Source: Anaeroplasma sp902783745
GTDB lineage: Bacteria; Bacillota_I; Bacilli_A; Acholeplasmatales; Anaeroplasmataceae
Assembly (NCBI GenBank): GCA_946617655.1
Contig: CAMOKL010000001.1
Span: 62,001 to 126,000, forward strand
DNA: 64,000 bases
Reading direction: 5' to 3'
The position numbers and the translations under genes were made by a program. The notes beneath the pieces are model-generated. The model was not told the DNA's origin. It made no database searches and saw nothing but the letters and a program-made list of their open reading frames with translations. Position 1 is the stretch's first letter. The number at the start of each line of letters is the position of its first letter. Positions 8,712 through 17,802 of this stretch are shown piece after piece.

Positions 8712-9593
8712 ATGATTAATTTTCATAAATATGGTTATTTTGATATTAAGAAGTTATCAAATTTCTTAAGTAATAAAAGTATAAAGCTTACTGCATATAA
8801 TCCATATTGGTTATTTTTATGGAGTGATGTATTTCATCCTGAAATAGCTTTTAAAAATGATATTTGCTACATAAGAGTAAATATTCCTGATGTAGGCATT
8901 TCATACTATCCACCAATTGGTGAAGATGTAAGCTATTTAGATGCAATAAAAGAAATAGAAGATGATGCAAGAGAATCAGGTATCGATTTTAATATTGGTC
9001 CTGTTGATGATACATTGTATTATAAGATATTAGGACAAAAGATTAATTTAATCGAATACAAGAAATATGAATCATATACATATTTAAATGATGATATTGC
9101 ATTTATGAAGCCATCTAAGGTTAAAAAAGCTAAAAAGAAGTATGATTCTTTTAATAGAAGTCATAAAAATAGTTATTTTAAAAGAATGGAAAAGGAAGAC
9201 TTTAATTCCATATTAGAATTTATTAATACATGGAATATGGAAGCTAATAATGGTCTTGATAGCGAATATTATCAAATTCTTAATATGCTTAAACTATCAA
9301 TGGAACACATGTATGAACTAGATTTAATTGGAATCATTCTTATGGATGATACAACTATTTATGGTTATGCAATAGGAGGATTATTTGGAAATACTGCATA
9401 TATTTACCAATTGATTTCATTAGATACAGACGGTATTAAAGAAACATTAGTATCTTCATTTGCAAAAACATGTGGTATTGCTTCTAGATATTTAGAATTA
9501 GATTATAATCATGGTGATTCAATTGATGATAAATTAAAAGAATCACTAAATCCAATAGGCGTAGAAAAATATTATGCTACATATGGAAAGTAA
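8712..9593 (+). CDS. DUF2156-family protein (aminoacyl-lipid transferase-like)
   Basis: Resembles DUF2156 proteins, which share the double GNAT-like fold of the C-terminal part of phosphatidylglycerol lysyltransferases (MprF). The middle part KKAKKKYDSFNRSHKN followed by a FINTW motif fits the pattern. No membrane segments are visible, so it is not a full MprF. It sits alone behind AAGGGG and follows the candidate small RNA. Function unknown; transfer of an amino acid from aminoacyl-tRNA to a lipid or other acceptor is only a family-level suggestion. Confidence 0.75.
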   Translation: MINFHKYGYFDIKKLSNFLSNKSIKLTAYNPYWLFLWSDVFHPEIAFKNDICYIRVNIPDVGISYYPPIGEDVSYLDAIKEIEDDARESGIDFNIGPVDDTLYYKILGQKINLIEYKKYESYTYLNDDIAFMKPSKVKKAKKKYDSFNRSHKNSYFKRMEKEDFNSILEFINTWNMEANNGLDSEYYQILNMLKLSMEHMYELDLIGIILMDDTTIYGYAIGGLFGNTAYIYQLISLDTDGIKETLVSSFAKTCGIASRYLELDYNHGDSIDDKLKESLNPIGVEKYYATYGK

Positions 9594-9697
9594 TATAATA
9601 AAAACGTTTGTAGAAATTTATATTATTATGTAGTATAATTAATACGTATTGATATTAATTAATATAAAATTAGTATAAAGATTGTAAGAGGTATAAA

Positions 9698-10252
9698 ATG
9701 GAAAACAATGATGAAAAGAAGTTAGCAAACGAAAATACTCCTGAAAATCCACAGGCAGCACAGCCACAAGGATTTACAAACGAAGCACCAGAAAGCGTAT
9801 GGGCAGATGGAGTACCTGCTAATTTAAAAGAAGAAGATAAATTAACTACTCAACAGCTTGTTGCAATGGCTGTTAAATATATTGCAGAACAAGTTATTGT
9901 ACAAAAGGGATTCAAGATTGAGCCAGGCTTCCCAAGAATGGCAAATCCTAATATTGTTGCAACTAAGGATGGTAAGACTTATGCAATAATTGTATTCCCA
10001 AGTGTGTACCCACAATTTGTTGGATTATCTGATGATTTTAGATTAAAGTTTGTTGAAATGGTTAAGAAGAATGGTGGCATTGCATTATATGCACCAGTTG
10101 GATATCGTTCAACAGATGAAGGAAGAGCTAAGGCTGGCTTAGCATTAAAGGGTGATGTATTTAGAGTTACATTCCCAGGATTCATTGAACTTGGTGAAGA
10201 AGAACATCTAGATTATACTAAAATCAAACCTGAAGATTATTTTAGACCATAA
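9698..10252 (+). CDS. Uncharacterised protein with acidic, proline-rich N-terminus
   Basis: I do not recognise this 184-residue protein. The first ~45 residues are low-complexity (Glu, Asn, Pro, Ala, Gln). The rest (about 50-180) looks like a compact alpha/beta domain with alternating strand-like segments (TYAIIVFPSVYP, GGIALYAPVGYR, DVFRVTFPGFIEL). There is no signal peptide or membrane segment. It has a good ribosome site (AAGAGG) and is monocistronic, between the DUF2156 gene and the L21 operon, with its own terminator. The codon use matches its neighbours. Confidence 0.85.
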   Translation: MENNDEKKLANENTPENPQAAQPQGFTNEAPESVWADGVPANLKEEDKLTTQQLVAMAVKYIAEQVIVQKGFKIEPGFPRMANPNIVATKDGKTYAIIVFPSVYPQFVGLSDDFRLKFVEMVKKNGGIALYAPVGYRSTDEGRAKAGLALKGDVFRVTFPGFIELGEEEHLDYTKIKPEDYFRP

Positions 10253-10254
10253 TT

Positions 10255-10277
10255 AAAGCCTCGTTTGAGGCTTTTTC
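10255..10277 (+). terminator. Terminator of the uncharacterised gene at 9698
   Basis: AAAGCCTC / GAGGCTTT stem with T-run immediately after the stop codon. Confidence 0.88.
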
Positions 10278-10297
10278 TATTTAAAGTAAAAAAGCAT

Positions 10298-10326
10298 TTG
10301 ACACTAGATATATTTTAATATATAAT
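10298..10326 (+). promoter_or_regulatory. Promoter of the rplU operon
   Basis: TTGACA (10298-10303), 17-bp spacer, TATAAT (10321-10326): a perfect consensus promoter, as expected for ribosomal protein genes. Confidence 0.88.
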
Positions 10327-10332
10327 TATGAT

Positions 10333-10422
10333 GTTGTAACATGCACCACATAGAAAAGGTCATAAACGGATTTATTCCTACCTTAATAGTGTGTCTTAAA
10401 TATTTAAAGGAGGTAATACGAC
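10333..10422 (+). promoter_or_regulatory. L21-type ribosomal protein leader
   Basis: The roughly 90-nt leader between the consensus promoter and rplU contains complementary segments (ACCACA near 10346 and TGTGT near 10391) around an internal region with AAGGTCATAAACGG and CCTACCTTA. Position and appearance match the L21 leader motif known upstream of rplU in Firmicutes, thought to mediate autoregulation by L21. I recognise it by context and general pattern rather than by covariance. Confidence 0.6.
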
Positions 10423-10734
10423 ATGTACGCAATTATTGAAACTGGTGGAAAACAGGTAAAGGTTGAAGAAAAGGAAGTAATCTTCGTTGAAAAGTTAGAA
10501 GCTAACGAAGGTGATACTGTTACATTCGACAAGGTATTATTAGTATCTGATAAGTCTACTAAGGTTGGTGCTCCTTATGTAAAGGGCGCTACAGTTACTG
10601 CTAAGGTTGAAAAGCAAGGAAGAGGTAAGAAGATTACTATCTTCAAGTATAAGCCAAAGAAGCATTCTGCATCTAAGATGGGTCATCGTCAGGCATATAC
10701 TAAGCTTACTATTACAGCTATTAACGCAAAGTAA
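10423..10734 (+). CDS. rplU: 50S ribosomal protein L21
   Basis: 103 residues, the normal size for L21, beginning MYAIIETGGKQ and ending with the conserved HRQAYTKLTI. It binds 23S rRNA in the large subunit. AAGGAGG precedes it at ideal spacing. It leads the conserved rplU-prp-rpmA cluster. Codon use is biased to G-ending AAG lysine codons compared with neighbours, as expected for a highly expressed gene. Confidence 0.98.
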   Translation: MYAIIETGGKQVKVEEKEVIFVEKLEANEGDTVTFDKVLLVSDKSTKVGAPYVKGATVTAKVEKQGRGKKITIFKYKPKKHSASKMGHRQAYTKLTITAINAK

Positions 10735-10736
10735 TA

Positions 10737-11042
10737 ATGACTAAGTATAAAATACTTAAGAATAATGAAAAAATAACAGTTGATGTATCGGGCCATTCTG
10801 GCTTTGGAGATGTAGGTTATGATATTGTCTGTGCATCAATATCAACTGCTTTAATAATGACAGCAAATGAAATTGATAATCTCGGATATGGTTACAACAT
10901 AACTAATTTAGTTAATGAGAGTGGTAGATTTCATCTTGAAGTTAAAAGAAATAAGGAAATTGATCTTACAATTAAGACCTTAGAAGAAGTTTTACAAGTT
11001 TTAACTGAAGATTTTCCTAACAATATCAAGAAAATATATTAG
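10737..11042 (+). CDS. prp: Ribosomal-processing cysteine protease Prp
   Basis: Removes the N-terminal extension of ribosomal protein L27 in Firmicutes. At 101 residues it has the catalytic pair His20 (in SGHSGFGDVGYD) and Cys32 (in DIVCASIS). It sits between rplU and rpmA, two bases after the rplU stop, which is the conserved location. The adjoining L27 has the matching extension, so the processing system is complete here. Older databases call this family YsxB. Confidence 0.95.
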   Translation: MTKYKILKNNEKITVDVSGHSGFGDVGYDIVCASISTALIMTANEIDNLGYGYNITNLVNESGRFHLEVKRNKEIDLTIKTLEEVLQVLTEDFPNNIKKIY

Positions 11043-11054
11043 GAGGATAAAAAC

Positions 11055-11342
11055 ATGTTATTAAGACTTAACATTCAATTATTCGCATCTAAGAAGGGTG
11101 TTTCTTCAACAAAGAACGGCCGTGATTCAGAATCTAAGAGACTAGGTGCTAAGGTATCAGATGGTGAAGTAGTTACTGCAGGCTCAATTTTATATCGTCA
11201 AAGAGGAACTAAGTTCTTCCCAGGCAATAACGTTAAGCGTGGCGGTGATGATACATTATTCACTACTGTATCAGGAACTGTTAAATTTGAGCGTTTAGGA
11301 AAGAACAAGAAGCAAATTTCTGTTTATCCAATTGCTGAATAA
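11055..11342 (+). CDS. rpmA: 50S ribosomal protein L27 with Prp-cleavable N-terminus
   Basis: 95 residues of the large-subunit protein whose N-terminus reaches the peptidyl transferase centre. The start MLLRLNIQLFASKKG contains the known extension with cleavage expected between Phe and Ala; the mature protein begins ASKKG. AGGAGG precedes the ATG. A terminator follows, separating it partly from obg. Confidence 0.97.
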   Translation: MLLRLNIQLFASKKGVSSTKNGRDSESKRLGAKVSDGEVVTAGSILYRQRGTKFFPGNNVKRGGDDTLFTTVSGTVKFERLGKNKKQISVYPIAE

Positions 11343-11357
11343 TTAATAATTCAATTG

Positions 11358-11383
11358 GTGCCCGATTTTGGGCACTTTTTTTA
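11358..11383 (+). terminator. Terminator between rpmA and obg
   Basis: GTGCCC / GGGCAC stem with T7 tail. It lies only about 20 bases before the obg start, so read-through may supply obg. Confidence 0.85.
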
Positions 11384-11403
11384 TAAAAATCGAGGTGAAA
11401 TGC

Positions 11404-12681
11404 ATGTTCGTAGATCAAGTCAACATTGAAATAACTGCTGGTAAAGGCGGAGATGGTATAGTATCTTATCGTCGTGAATTGAAGGTAGCCATGGGTGGAC
11501 CTTATGGAGGTTCTGGAGGAAAAGGTGGAGACATTATCTTCGTTGGTGATGAAGGTATGTCAACATTACTTGACTTAAGATACAGTAAGGTTGTAAAAGG
11601 TAACGATGGTGAAAAAGGTAAAATTAAAGGTATGATGGGTGCTTGTGCATCAGATACTTTAATTCGTGTGCCTGTAGGTACAACTGTTTATGATGCTGAT
11701 ACAAATAAGGTTATAGGTGATATAACTAAGCATGGTGAAAAAGTTATTGCTGCACATGGAGGAAGAGGCGGAAGAGGAAATTTAGCATTCCAATCTAACC
11801 GTTTAAAGTGTCCTGATTTCTGTGAAAAGGGAGAACCAGGTGAGCATAGATATATTCGCTGTGAATTAAGAGTATTAGCAGATTGCGGACTTGTTGGATT
11901 CCCAAGTGTTGGTAAATCTACAATTATATCTGCAGTATCAAATGCTAGACCTAAGATTGCAGCATATCATTTCACAACATTACAGCCAAATTTAGGTATG
12001 GTTAAGCTAGATGATGGTAGAGATTTCGTTATGGCTGACTTACCTGGTATTATAGAAGGTGCACATAATGGTGCAGGTTTAGGATTAGAATTCTTACGTC
12101 ATATTGAAAGATGCAGAGTTATTGTACATGTAATTGATATGGCAGGTACTGAGGGAAGAGATCCTTATGATGATTATATTAAAATCAACGAAGAACTTAA
12201 GAGTTATAAGATGAATTTAATTAAGCGTCCTCAAATTGTTGTTGCTAACAAAATGGATATGCCAAACGCAGAAGAAAATTTGATTGAATTCAAGAAGAAA
12301 ACTGGTATAAAAGATGTTATTGCAATATCAGCATATACTAAATTAAATCTTGAAGAATTAAAATATAAGATTGCATCTACGTTAGAAACAGCAGAAACAT
12401 TCTCTATATTTGAAGATGATGAATTTGAAGTTAGAGAATATACATATACTGAAGATGAAGAACCATTCATTATTGAATTACAAGATGATGGTGTATTCAA
12501 TGTAACAGGTGCTAAATTAAAGAGAGCATTTGATATGACTGATTTTGATAGTGAAACTGCAAGATTCCGTTTCGCAAGACAATTAAGAGAATATGGACTT
12601 GACGATGCATTAAGAAAAAGAGGCGTTAAAAACGGAGATACAGTACGTATTTTCGATTTTGAATTTGAATTTATTGAATAA
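11404..12681 (+). CDS. obg: GTPase Obg (CgtA)
   Basis: Essential GTPase acting in 50S assembly and stress control. Domain order: glycine-rich Obg fold (residues 1-160, including GGKGGDI and GRGGRGN), G domain with Walker A GFPSVGKST and the NKMD motif, then the C-terminal OCT domain. The start is ATG 11404 behind GAGGTG; an upstream in-frame start at 11368 lies inside the terminator hairpin and is not used. 425 residues, normal for the family. Its place after L27 is the conserved Firmicutes order. Confidence 0.97.
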   Translation: MFVDQVNIEITAGKGGDGIVSYRRELKVAMGGPYGGSGGKGGDIIFVGDEGMSTLLDLRYSKVVKGNDGEKGKIKGMMGACASDTLIRVPVGTTVYDADTNKVIGDITKHGEKVIAAHGGRGGRGNLAFQSNRLKCPDFCEKGEPGEHRYIRCELRVLADCGLVGFPSVGKSTIISAVSNARPKIAAYHFTTLQPNLGMVKLDDGRDFVMADLPGIIEGAHNGAGLGLEFLRHIERCRVIVHVIDMAGTEGRDPYDDYIKINEELKSYKMNLIKRPQIVVANKMDMPNAEENLIEFKKKTGIKDVIAISAYTKLNLEELKYKIASTLETAETFSIFEDDEFEVREYTYTEDEEPFIIELQDDGVFNVTGAKLKRAFDMTDFDSETARFRFARQLREYGLDDALRKRGVKNGDTVRIFDFEFEFIE

Positions 12682-12686
12682 AAGTT

Positions 12687-12715
12687 ACATCCCCAATTAT
12701 TTGGGGGTCTTTTAT
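12687..12715 (+). terminator. Terminator of obg
   Basis: CCCCAA / TTGGGG stem followed by TCTTTT. Confidence 0.75.
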
Positions 12716-12796
12716 TTGTTGAAAATGTAGATAAAAAATAGTAAAATATATTTAATAGCGTACTGCTTTTAGAATTGAAACTCGGAGGTATTTTTT

Positions 12797-14254
12797 ATGA
12801 TAAAATACGAAGTACAAGGAAACAAAATAGTAGTCCTTTTAGGATGTGATGATACTGAAGTAGAATTAGGTTTACCTGATACTATCGAAAACCTACCTGT
12901 ATCAAAGATTGCACCAGATGCTTTTGCGGAGAAAAAGAATTTACGTGCAGTTGAAATTCCAGGAACTTGTAAGGTAATCGGACCTTATGCATTTGCTGCA
13001 TGCCCTAATCTTGAACATGTAATTTTAGATGAAGGTGTTGAAACAATAGAAGACTGGGCTTTCATTAATTGTAATATTAAGGAAATTAAACTTCCATCAA
13101 CAATAAAGTCAATTGGTTCTAATGCATTTATTGGTAATAAATGTAAAAATGATATTGATGAGTATATGGAAAAGGTTAATGCTATTAAGAAACCTAAAAA
13201 CCATACAAATAACAAGTGCTGTATGCTTCCATTATCACTTGCTGATAATATGAGAAAGATTACAGATACATATATCCAATTAGAGTCAAAAAAGATTGAT
13301 AAGCAATTTGATGAAAGACTAATGGGTAATATTACAAATAAGCAATTAGATATTCCATTTGTTTTTGATGGTGACCAATTTATACTTGCAGTATTTAATC
13401 GTAAAGCCTTCGAAAATGATTTAACATTAGAATTATCTAGTGAAACAAAAACAAAAATGGGGTTATATTCAGAAAATGACCCAGACTTTATAAATGTTAA
13501 AGTAAGAGTTATGAATAAGGATGAAGAAGTATCTGAATTTGTTTTTAAATCACCTTATTTTGAAAACCTTACTTTTGATATCATATCTAAGCAAAAGTTA
13601 GAACATGATGGTATGCAATATTATTTCTTAACAGTTAAGGCAAACCTTGAATGCTATGGAAATGGTAATTTTGATAGACAATTTGCATTAAATATGTATG
13701 ATGACTTATTAGGAAAATATGAAACTCAATTTGCATCAGGCTTAATTGATAATGAACAGATTTCATATATTAGAGATACAATTAATAACCGTATCTATGT
13801 TACAATGGATGGTTTCATTTCTCAAATTGATGGTGCATATGTTATGAATTATGTATATAACATTATTCGTTCATATTTAAATGACGATAATACAGATCAT
13901 ACAGCACTAGATCAATTCTTAACTGATAAGTTATTTGAATTCTATGATAAATTATCTGATTTTAATTCATTTGCACAAATTTGTTTTGATGATCAAAATG
14001 AAGTAATGCAAGGTGTTGAAGAAGCAACTGGAAAGAAATTAGAAGAATTAGCACAACAATATCAAATTGATGTTGTCGACCTATTAGGTAATGCAATGTC
14101 TGAAGAAGATATTCAAACTGCACAAGCTAATTTCATAAATAATCAAAACAATTACACTCTTCATGCAGATTTCTTAAATTATGTATATCAAGAAATGAAG
14201 AGCTTGAATCAAGAATTTAATGAATTCAAATATAATAATTCAAAGAAGAAGTAG
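12797..14254 (+). CDS. BspA-type leucine-rich-repeat protein of unknown function
   Basis: 485 residues. The N-terminal ~125 residues are BspA-type leucine-rich repeats (LRR_5) seen in the recurring pattern of I-A-x-x-A-F and L-x-x-V-x-I/L: KIAPDAFAEKKNLRAVEIP, then PYAFAACPNLEHVILDEG, then DWAFINCNIKEIKLPSTI. The remaining ~350 residues are an acidic, helix-rich region I do not recognise. There is no signal peptide, so unlike many BspA proteins it should be cytoplasmic. It has a strong ribosome site (CGGAGG) and lies ten bases before the HAD gene, so the two may be co-transcribed with the ybeY cluster. Confidence 0.8.
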   Translation: MIKYEVQGNKIVVLLGCDDTEVELGLPDTIENLPVSKIAPDAFAEKKNLRAVEIPGTCKVIGPYAFAACPNLEHVILDEGVETIEDWAFINCNIKEIKLPSTIKSIGSNAFIGNKCKNDIDEYMEKVNAIKKPKNHTNNKCCMLPLSLADNMRKITDTYIQLESKKIDKQFDERLMGNITNKQLDIPFVFDGDQFILAVFNRKAFENDLTLELSSETKTKMGLYSENDPDFINVKVRVMNKDEEVSEFVFKSPYFENLTFDIISKQKLEHDGMQYYFLTVKANLECYGNGNFDRQFALNMYDDLLGKYETQFASGLIDNEQISYIRDTINNRIYVTMDGFISQIDGAYVMNYVYNIIRSYLNDDNTDHTALDQFLTDKLFEFYDKLSDFNSFAQICFDDQNEVMQGVEEATGKKLEELAQQYQIDVVDLLGNAMSEEDIQTAQANFINNQNNYTLHADFLNYVYQEMKSLNQEFNEFKYNNSKKK

Positions 14255-14263
14255 GATGATTTT

Positions 14264-15121
14264 ATGGCAAAGACAACCATTGCAATAATGTATGATTTTG
14301 ATAAAACTTTATCTACATCTGATATGCAAAATTTTGGTTTTATTAATAAGCTTGGAATGACACCAAATGAATTTTGGGGTGAAACATCAAAGCTTACTGA
14401 AGAAAATCATATGGATAAAATTTTATCATATATGTTTATGATGGTAAAAAAATCAAAAGAAAAGAATATTCCATTAACATATGAATTCTTAAATGAATGT
14501 GGTAAGGATGTAATATTTCATAATGGCGTTTTAACTTGGTTTGAAAGAATCAATGAATATGCGAAATCACTTGGTGCAAATGTAGAACATTATATTATTT
14601 CATCAGGTACAACAGAAATAATTATGGGTACTCCTATTGCTAAATATTTTAAAAGAATTTATGGATGTAATTTCTTATATGATGAAAATGGTATTGCAAT
14701 ATGGCCAAGTCTTTCAATAAATTACACTCAAAAAACACAATATATCTTTAGAATTGCTAAAGGTGCACTTGATGTGACTGATGATGATTCTGTTAATATG
14801 CATATGGAAGAAAAAGCAATTCCGTTTGAAAATATGATTTATATTGGAGATGGATTAACTGATATTCCTTGTATGAAGATAGTTAAAGATGCAGGTGGCA
14901 AATCAATTGCATTATATCCACAAGGCTCAGAAGAAAAGGTTAAAAACCTTGTTAAGGATAAAAGAATTAATTTTGTTTGTGCTGCAGACTATCAAAAAGA
15001 TTCATCACTTGAAAAATTTGTTAAGGCAATGATTCAGTCTAGATGCATTCAAAATGGGTTAAAGGATATTGAAGAAAGTCAATTACAATCTTATTTAAAA
15101 AGAAATTTAGGTGTTAAATAA
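14264..15121 (+). CDS. HAD-family phosphatase
   Basis: Haloacid dehalogenase superfamily hydrolase, 285 residues. Motif I is YDFDKTLS (nucleophile Asp and acid/base Asp around residues 10-12), motif II ISSGTTEI near residue 110, and motif IV IGDGLTDIPCMK near residue 200. The layout with a helical cap between motifs I and II recalls phosphoserine-phosphatase-like proteins. The substrate is not predictable. It abuts ybeY (stop and start share one base). Confidence 0.85.
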   Translation: MAKTTIAIMYDFDKTLSTSDMQNFGFINKLGMTPNEFWGETSKLTEENHMDKILSYMFMMVKKSKEKNIPLTYEFLNECGKDVIFHNGVLTWFERINEYAKSLGANVEHYIISSGTTEIIMGTPIAKYFKRIYGCNFLYDENGIAIWPSLSINYTQKTQYIFRIAKGALDVTDDDSVNMHMEEKAIPFENMIYIGDGLTDIPCMKIVKDAGGKSIALYPQGSEEKVKNLVKDKRINFVCAADYQKDSSLEKFVKAMIQSRCIQNGLKDIEESQLQSYLKRNLGVK

Positions 15122-15546
15122 TGAGAGTTAATTTTTATAATGAAACAAATGAAAAGGTAAGAAGATTTGAACACTTACTACATAAAATTTTTAAGGATTT
15201 CAATGTAAAAAAAGATATTAATTTTATCTTTGTTTCAAAAGAAAGAATTCATGAAATAAATAAAGAATTTAGAAATATAGATAAGGTTACTGATGTAATA
15301 TCATTTGCATTATGCGACGATTTAGAAAATGATATTAAATCTAGCTTAGGTGATGTATTCATCTGTCTTGATAAAGCTTATGAACAAGCAAAAGAATATG
15401 GACATTCTGTTAATAGAGAGGTTGCATTCTTAGCTGTACATGGTTACTTACATTTATGTGGATTTGATCATCAAACTAAGGAAGAAGAACAAATTATGTT
15501 TTCTAAGCAGGATGATATCTTAAATAAGGCAGGAATTAAAAGATGA
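15121..15546 (+). CDS. ybeY: Endoribonuclease YbeY
   Basis: Zinc-dependent RNase involved in 16S rRNA maturation and ribosome quality control. The signature HGYLHLCGFDH supplies the three metal-binding histidines. 141 residues, usual length. Part of the tight ybeY-cdd-era-recO cluster common in Firmicutes; its TGA stop overlaps the cdd start by four bases. Confidence 0.96.
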   Translation: MRVNFYNETNEKVRRFEHLLHKIFKDFNVKKDINFIFVSKERIHEINKEFRNIDKVTDVISFALCDDLENDIKSSLGDVFICLDKAYEQAKEYGHSVNREVAFLAVHGYLHLCGFDHQTKEEEQIMFSKQDDILNKAGIKR

Positions 15547-15944
15547 ATGTAGATAGTCTTTTGGATATGGCTTTAACTGCAAGATTTCATGCATATGCTC
15601 CTTATTCAAAATTTAAGGTAGGTTGTGCTATTTTATTAAAAAATGGACAATTTGTAACAGGCTGTAACATCGAAAATAAGAGTTACGGCTTATCTATTTG
15701 TGCTGAAAGAAATGCAGTATTTAAATTAATATCTATGGGTTATACTAAAAATGATGTTGAAGCAGTATCTGTAGTTGGAGATTTAAAAGAACCAATTATG
15801 CCATGTGGTGCATGTAGAGAGGTTTTAATGGAATTATTATCTCCTGATACAAAAATCATTTTATCTAACCTAGAAAGAAATTATATAGAACTTAATTTAA
15901 ATGATTTATTACCATATGCATTCAAAATAAATGAGGAATTATAA
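15543..15944 (+). CDS. cdd: Cytidine deaminase
   Basis: Deaminates cytidine and deoxycytidine to uridine forms in pyrimidine salvage. 133 residues. The zinc-site motifs are CAERNAVF (Cys plus catalytic Glu) and PCGACREVL (two Cys). Placed between ybeY and era, as in Bacillus relatives. Confidence 0.96.
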   Translation: MNVDSLLDMALTARFHAYAPYSKFKVGCAILLKNGQFVTGCNIENKSYGLSICAERNAVFKLISMGYTKNDVEAVSVVGDLKEPIMPCGACREVLMELLSPDTKIILSNLERNYIELNLNDLLPYAFKINEEL

Positions 15945-16861
15945 TGCAAAAGAATGAATTTAGATCAGGCTTTGTTACAATAATTGGTAGACCTAATGTA
16001 GGTAAATCAACATTCTTAAATAAAGTTGTTGGTAAAAAAGTTGCAATTATGTCAGATAAGCCTCAAACAACAAGAAATAAAATACTTGGTGTTGTAAATG
16101 GGAAAAACTATCAAATCGCATTTACTGATACACCAGGAATTCATAAAGCGAATAGTGAACTTGATAGAAGAATGGTTAATGCTTCTTATGGTTCAGTATC
16201 AGGTGTTGATGCAGTTATATTTATGACTACACCAACAAAAAAAATTTTACCTGGTGATGAAATTATAATGAATAATTTAAAGAAAACAAAAATACCTGTT
16301 TTCTTAGTTATTAATAAAGTAGACCAGTTAAAAAGATTTAATGATATTGATTTAACACTTGCGTTATATCAAAACTTATATCCTTTCCAAGGATTTTTCC
16401 CAATATCAGTATTAGAAAATAAAAATATAGATCATTTACTTGATGCCATTTATGATATTTTACCTAAAGGACCTAAATTTTATCCTGATGATATGATATC
16501 TGATCATGATAATAAATTCTTAATTTCTGAAATGATAAGAGAAAAGATATTATATTTAACTAAAGAAGAGGTTCCTCATTCAATTGCAGTTACAGTTGAT
16601 CTTCTAAAAGATAATGAAGAAGATAAAACAGTAAAAGATGTATATGCAACTATATATGTTGAAAGAGATAGCCAAAAACAAATTATTATAGGTAAAAATG
16701 GTAGCTTAATTAAACATGTAAAGGATCTTGCTAAATCTGATATTAAAAAGCTTTTAGGTACAAGAGTTAACCTTGATTTATGGGTTAAGGTTAAAAAGGA
16801 TTGGAAAGATAGACCTGGTGATTTAGCATATCTAGGTTATTCTCAAGATAAATTCGAATAA
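15944..16861 (+). CDS. era: GTPase Era
   Basis: Assembly GTPase of the 30S subunit that binds the 3' end of 16S rRNA. Walker A GRPNVGKST near residue 13, DTPGIH, and NKVD in the G domain; the C-terminal KH domain includes IIIGKNGSLIK (about residue 245). 305 residues, normal. Its ends share single bases with cdd and recO, indicating one transcript. Confidence 0.97.
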   Translation: MQKNEFRSGFVTIIGRPNVGKSTFLNKVVGKKVAIMSDKPQTTRNKILGVVNGKNYQIAFTDTPGIHKANSELDRRMVNASYGSVSGVDAVIFMTTPTKKILPGDEIIMNNLKKTKIPVFLVINKVDQLKRFNDIDLTLALYQNLYPFQGFFPISVLENKNIDHLLDAIYDILPKGPKFYPDDMISDHDNKFLISEMIREKILYLTKEEVPHSIAVTVDLLKDNEEDKTVKDVYATIYVERDSQKQIIIGKNGSLIKHVKDLAKSDIKKLLGTRVNLDLWVKVKKDWKDRPGDLAYLGYSQDKFE

Positions 16862-17523
16862 TGAGAGGAATTATTGTTAAATCACTAGATTATAAGGAAA
16901 AATCTAAGATTGTATATATTTATTCAATATTAGGATTAAAAGGATATAAAGTTTTAGGCATAAAAGGAAAGAAAAATGTATCAAGTGGTAACTTGATTAC
17001 AGGTAATATTATTGATTTTACTTTTATTGATTCATCATTTCCTACACTACAAGAATTTTACACTATAAAATCTAATCTTAATTGTAGTAATGATTTAAAA
17101 ACTATTGAAGTCTTAAGGGCAATGATTGAAATATTAAATTATTTGCCAGAGGATTCTAATAATGAATTAATGTATCCATTTATAGAAGAAGCATTTTTAA
17201 AAATATTAGAGCTTGATTCATTAAAGGTTTTATCAATATTTTTAATAAAAATGCTTTATCCATTTGGAGTTAATCCAGAATTAAAAAAGTGTCAAAGATG
17301 TGGAAATACTAATGATTTAATTGGTTTTTCTATAACAGACCATGGCGCTTTATGTAAAAATTGTTATAAATATAATGATAATTACTTAGATTATTGGCAA
17401 GAATATTATTATAAAAAATTACCAATAGAAGAATATAGTGATTGTGATTTTATAAAATTATTAAAGGAAATAGAGAAATATTATCTAATAAATGCACATA
17501 TTAATCTAAAACTTCATTTATAA
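16861..17523 (+). CDS. recO: DNA repair protein RecO
   Basis: Recombination mediator that helps load RecA. N-terminal OB fold (residues 1-80, with RGIIVKSLDYKEKS), helical C-terminal half and a four-cysteine zinc motif CQRCGN...CKNC near residues 145-165. At 220 residues it is slightly short compared with the usual 240-260; the C-terminus is trimmed. Immediately follows era. Confidence 0.93.
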   Translation: MRGIIVKSLDYKEKSKIVYIYSILGLKGYKVLGIKGKKNVSSGNLITGNIIDFTFIDSSFPTLQEFYTIKSNLNCSNDLKTIEVLRAMIEILNYLPEDSNNELMYPFIEEAFLKILELDSLKVLSIFLIKMLYPFGVNPELKKCQRCGNTNDLIGFSITDHGALCKNCYKYNDNYLDYWQEYYYKKLPIEEYSDCDFIKLLKEIEKYYLINAHINLKLHL

Positions 17524-17536
17524 ATATTATTATTTA

Positions 17537-17565
17537 TTGACTTTAATTATTAATAAAAGTAAAAT
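17537..17565 (+). promoter_or_regulatory. Promoter of the T-box/valS operon
   Basis: TTGACT (17537-17542), 17-bp spacer, TAAAAT (17560-17565). Confidence 0.75.
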
Positions 17566-17571
17566 ATTAAC

Positions 17572-17802
17572 AAAGCTTTGAAGTGAAGGAGTATTCATAT
17601 TCATTCTTTTAGAGAGAATACGTATGGTGAAAGTATTCATTATGATATGAAGAAGGTAGTCATGGAGCTGATTTTATGAGCTTAGTAGTAAAATCCGTTA
17701 TCTGCGTTAAAGAAAATTGAGGGCTATGGATTTATATTCATAGAACTAAGGTGGTACCGCGATAATTCGTCCTTAGAAATATGTTTTCTAAGGACTTTTT
17801 TT
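17572..17802 (+). promoter_or_regulatory. T-box riboswitch (probably valine) controlling the GNAT-valS operon
   Basis: The T-box sequence AAGGTGGTACCGCG is at 17748-17761, preceded by a long Stem I region and followed by a terminator (GTCCTTAGAAA / TTTCTAAGGAC, T-run at 17796-17802). T-box RNAs sense uncharged tRNA and switch between antiterminator and terminator. The downstream valS implies tRNA-Val; a GTA triplet in GAAGGTAGTC (17656-17658) could be the specifier, though I have not folded Stem I. Unusually, the terminator T-run runs straight into the ATG of the next gene, and the AAGGA ribosome site lies in the terminator's 3' arm, so the switch would also gate translation. Confidence 0.93.
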
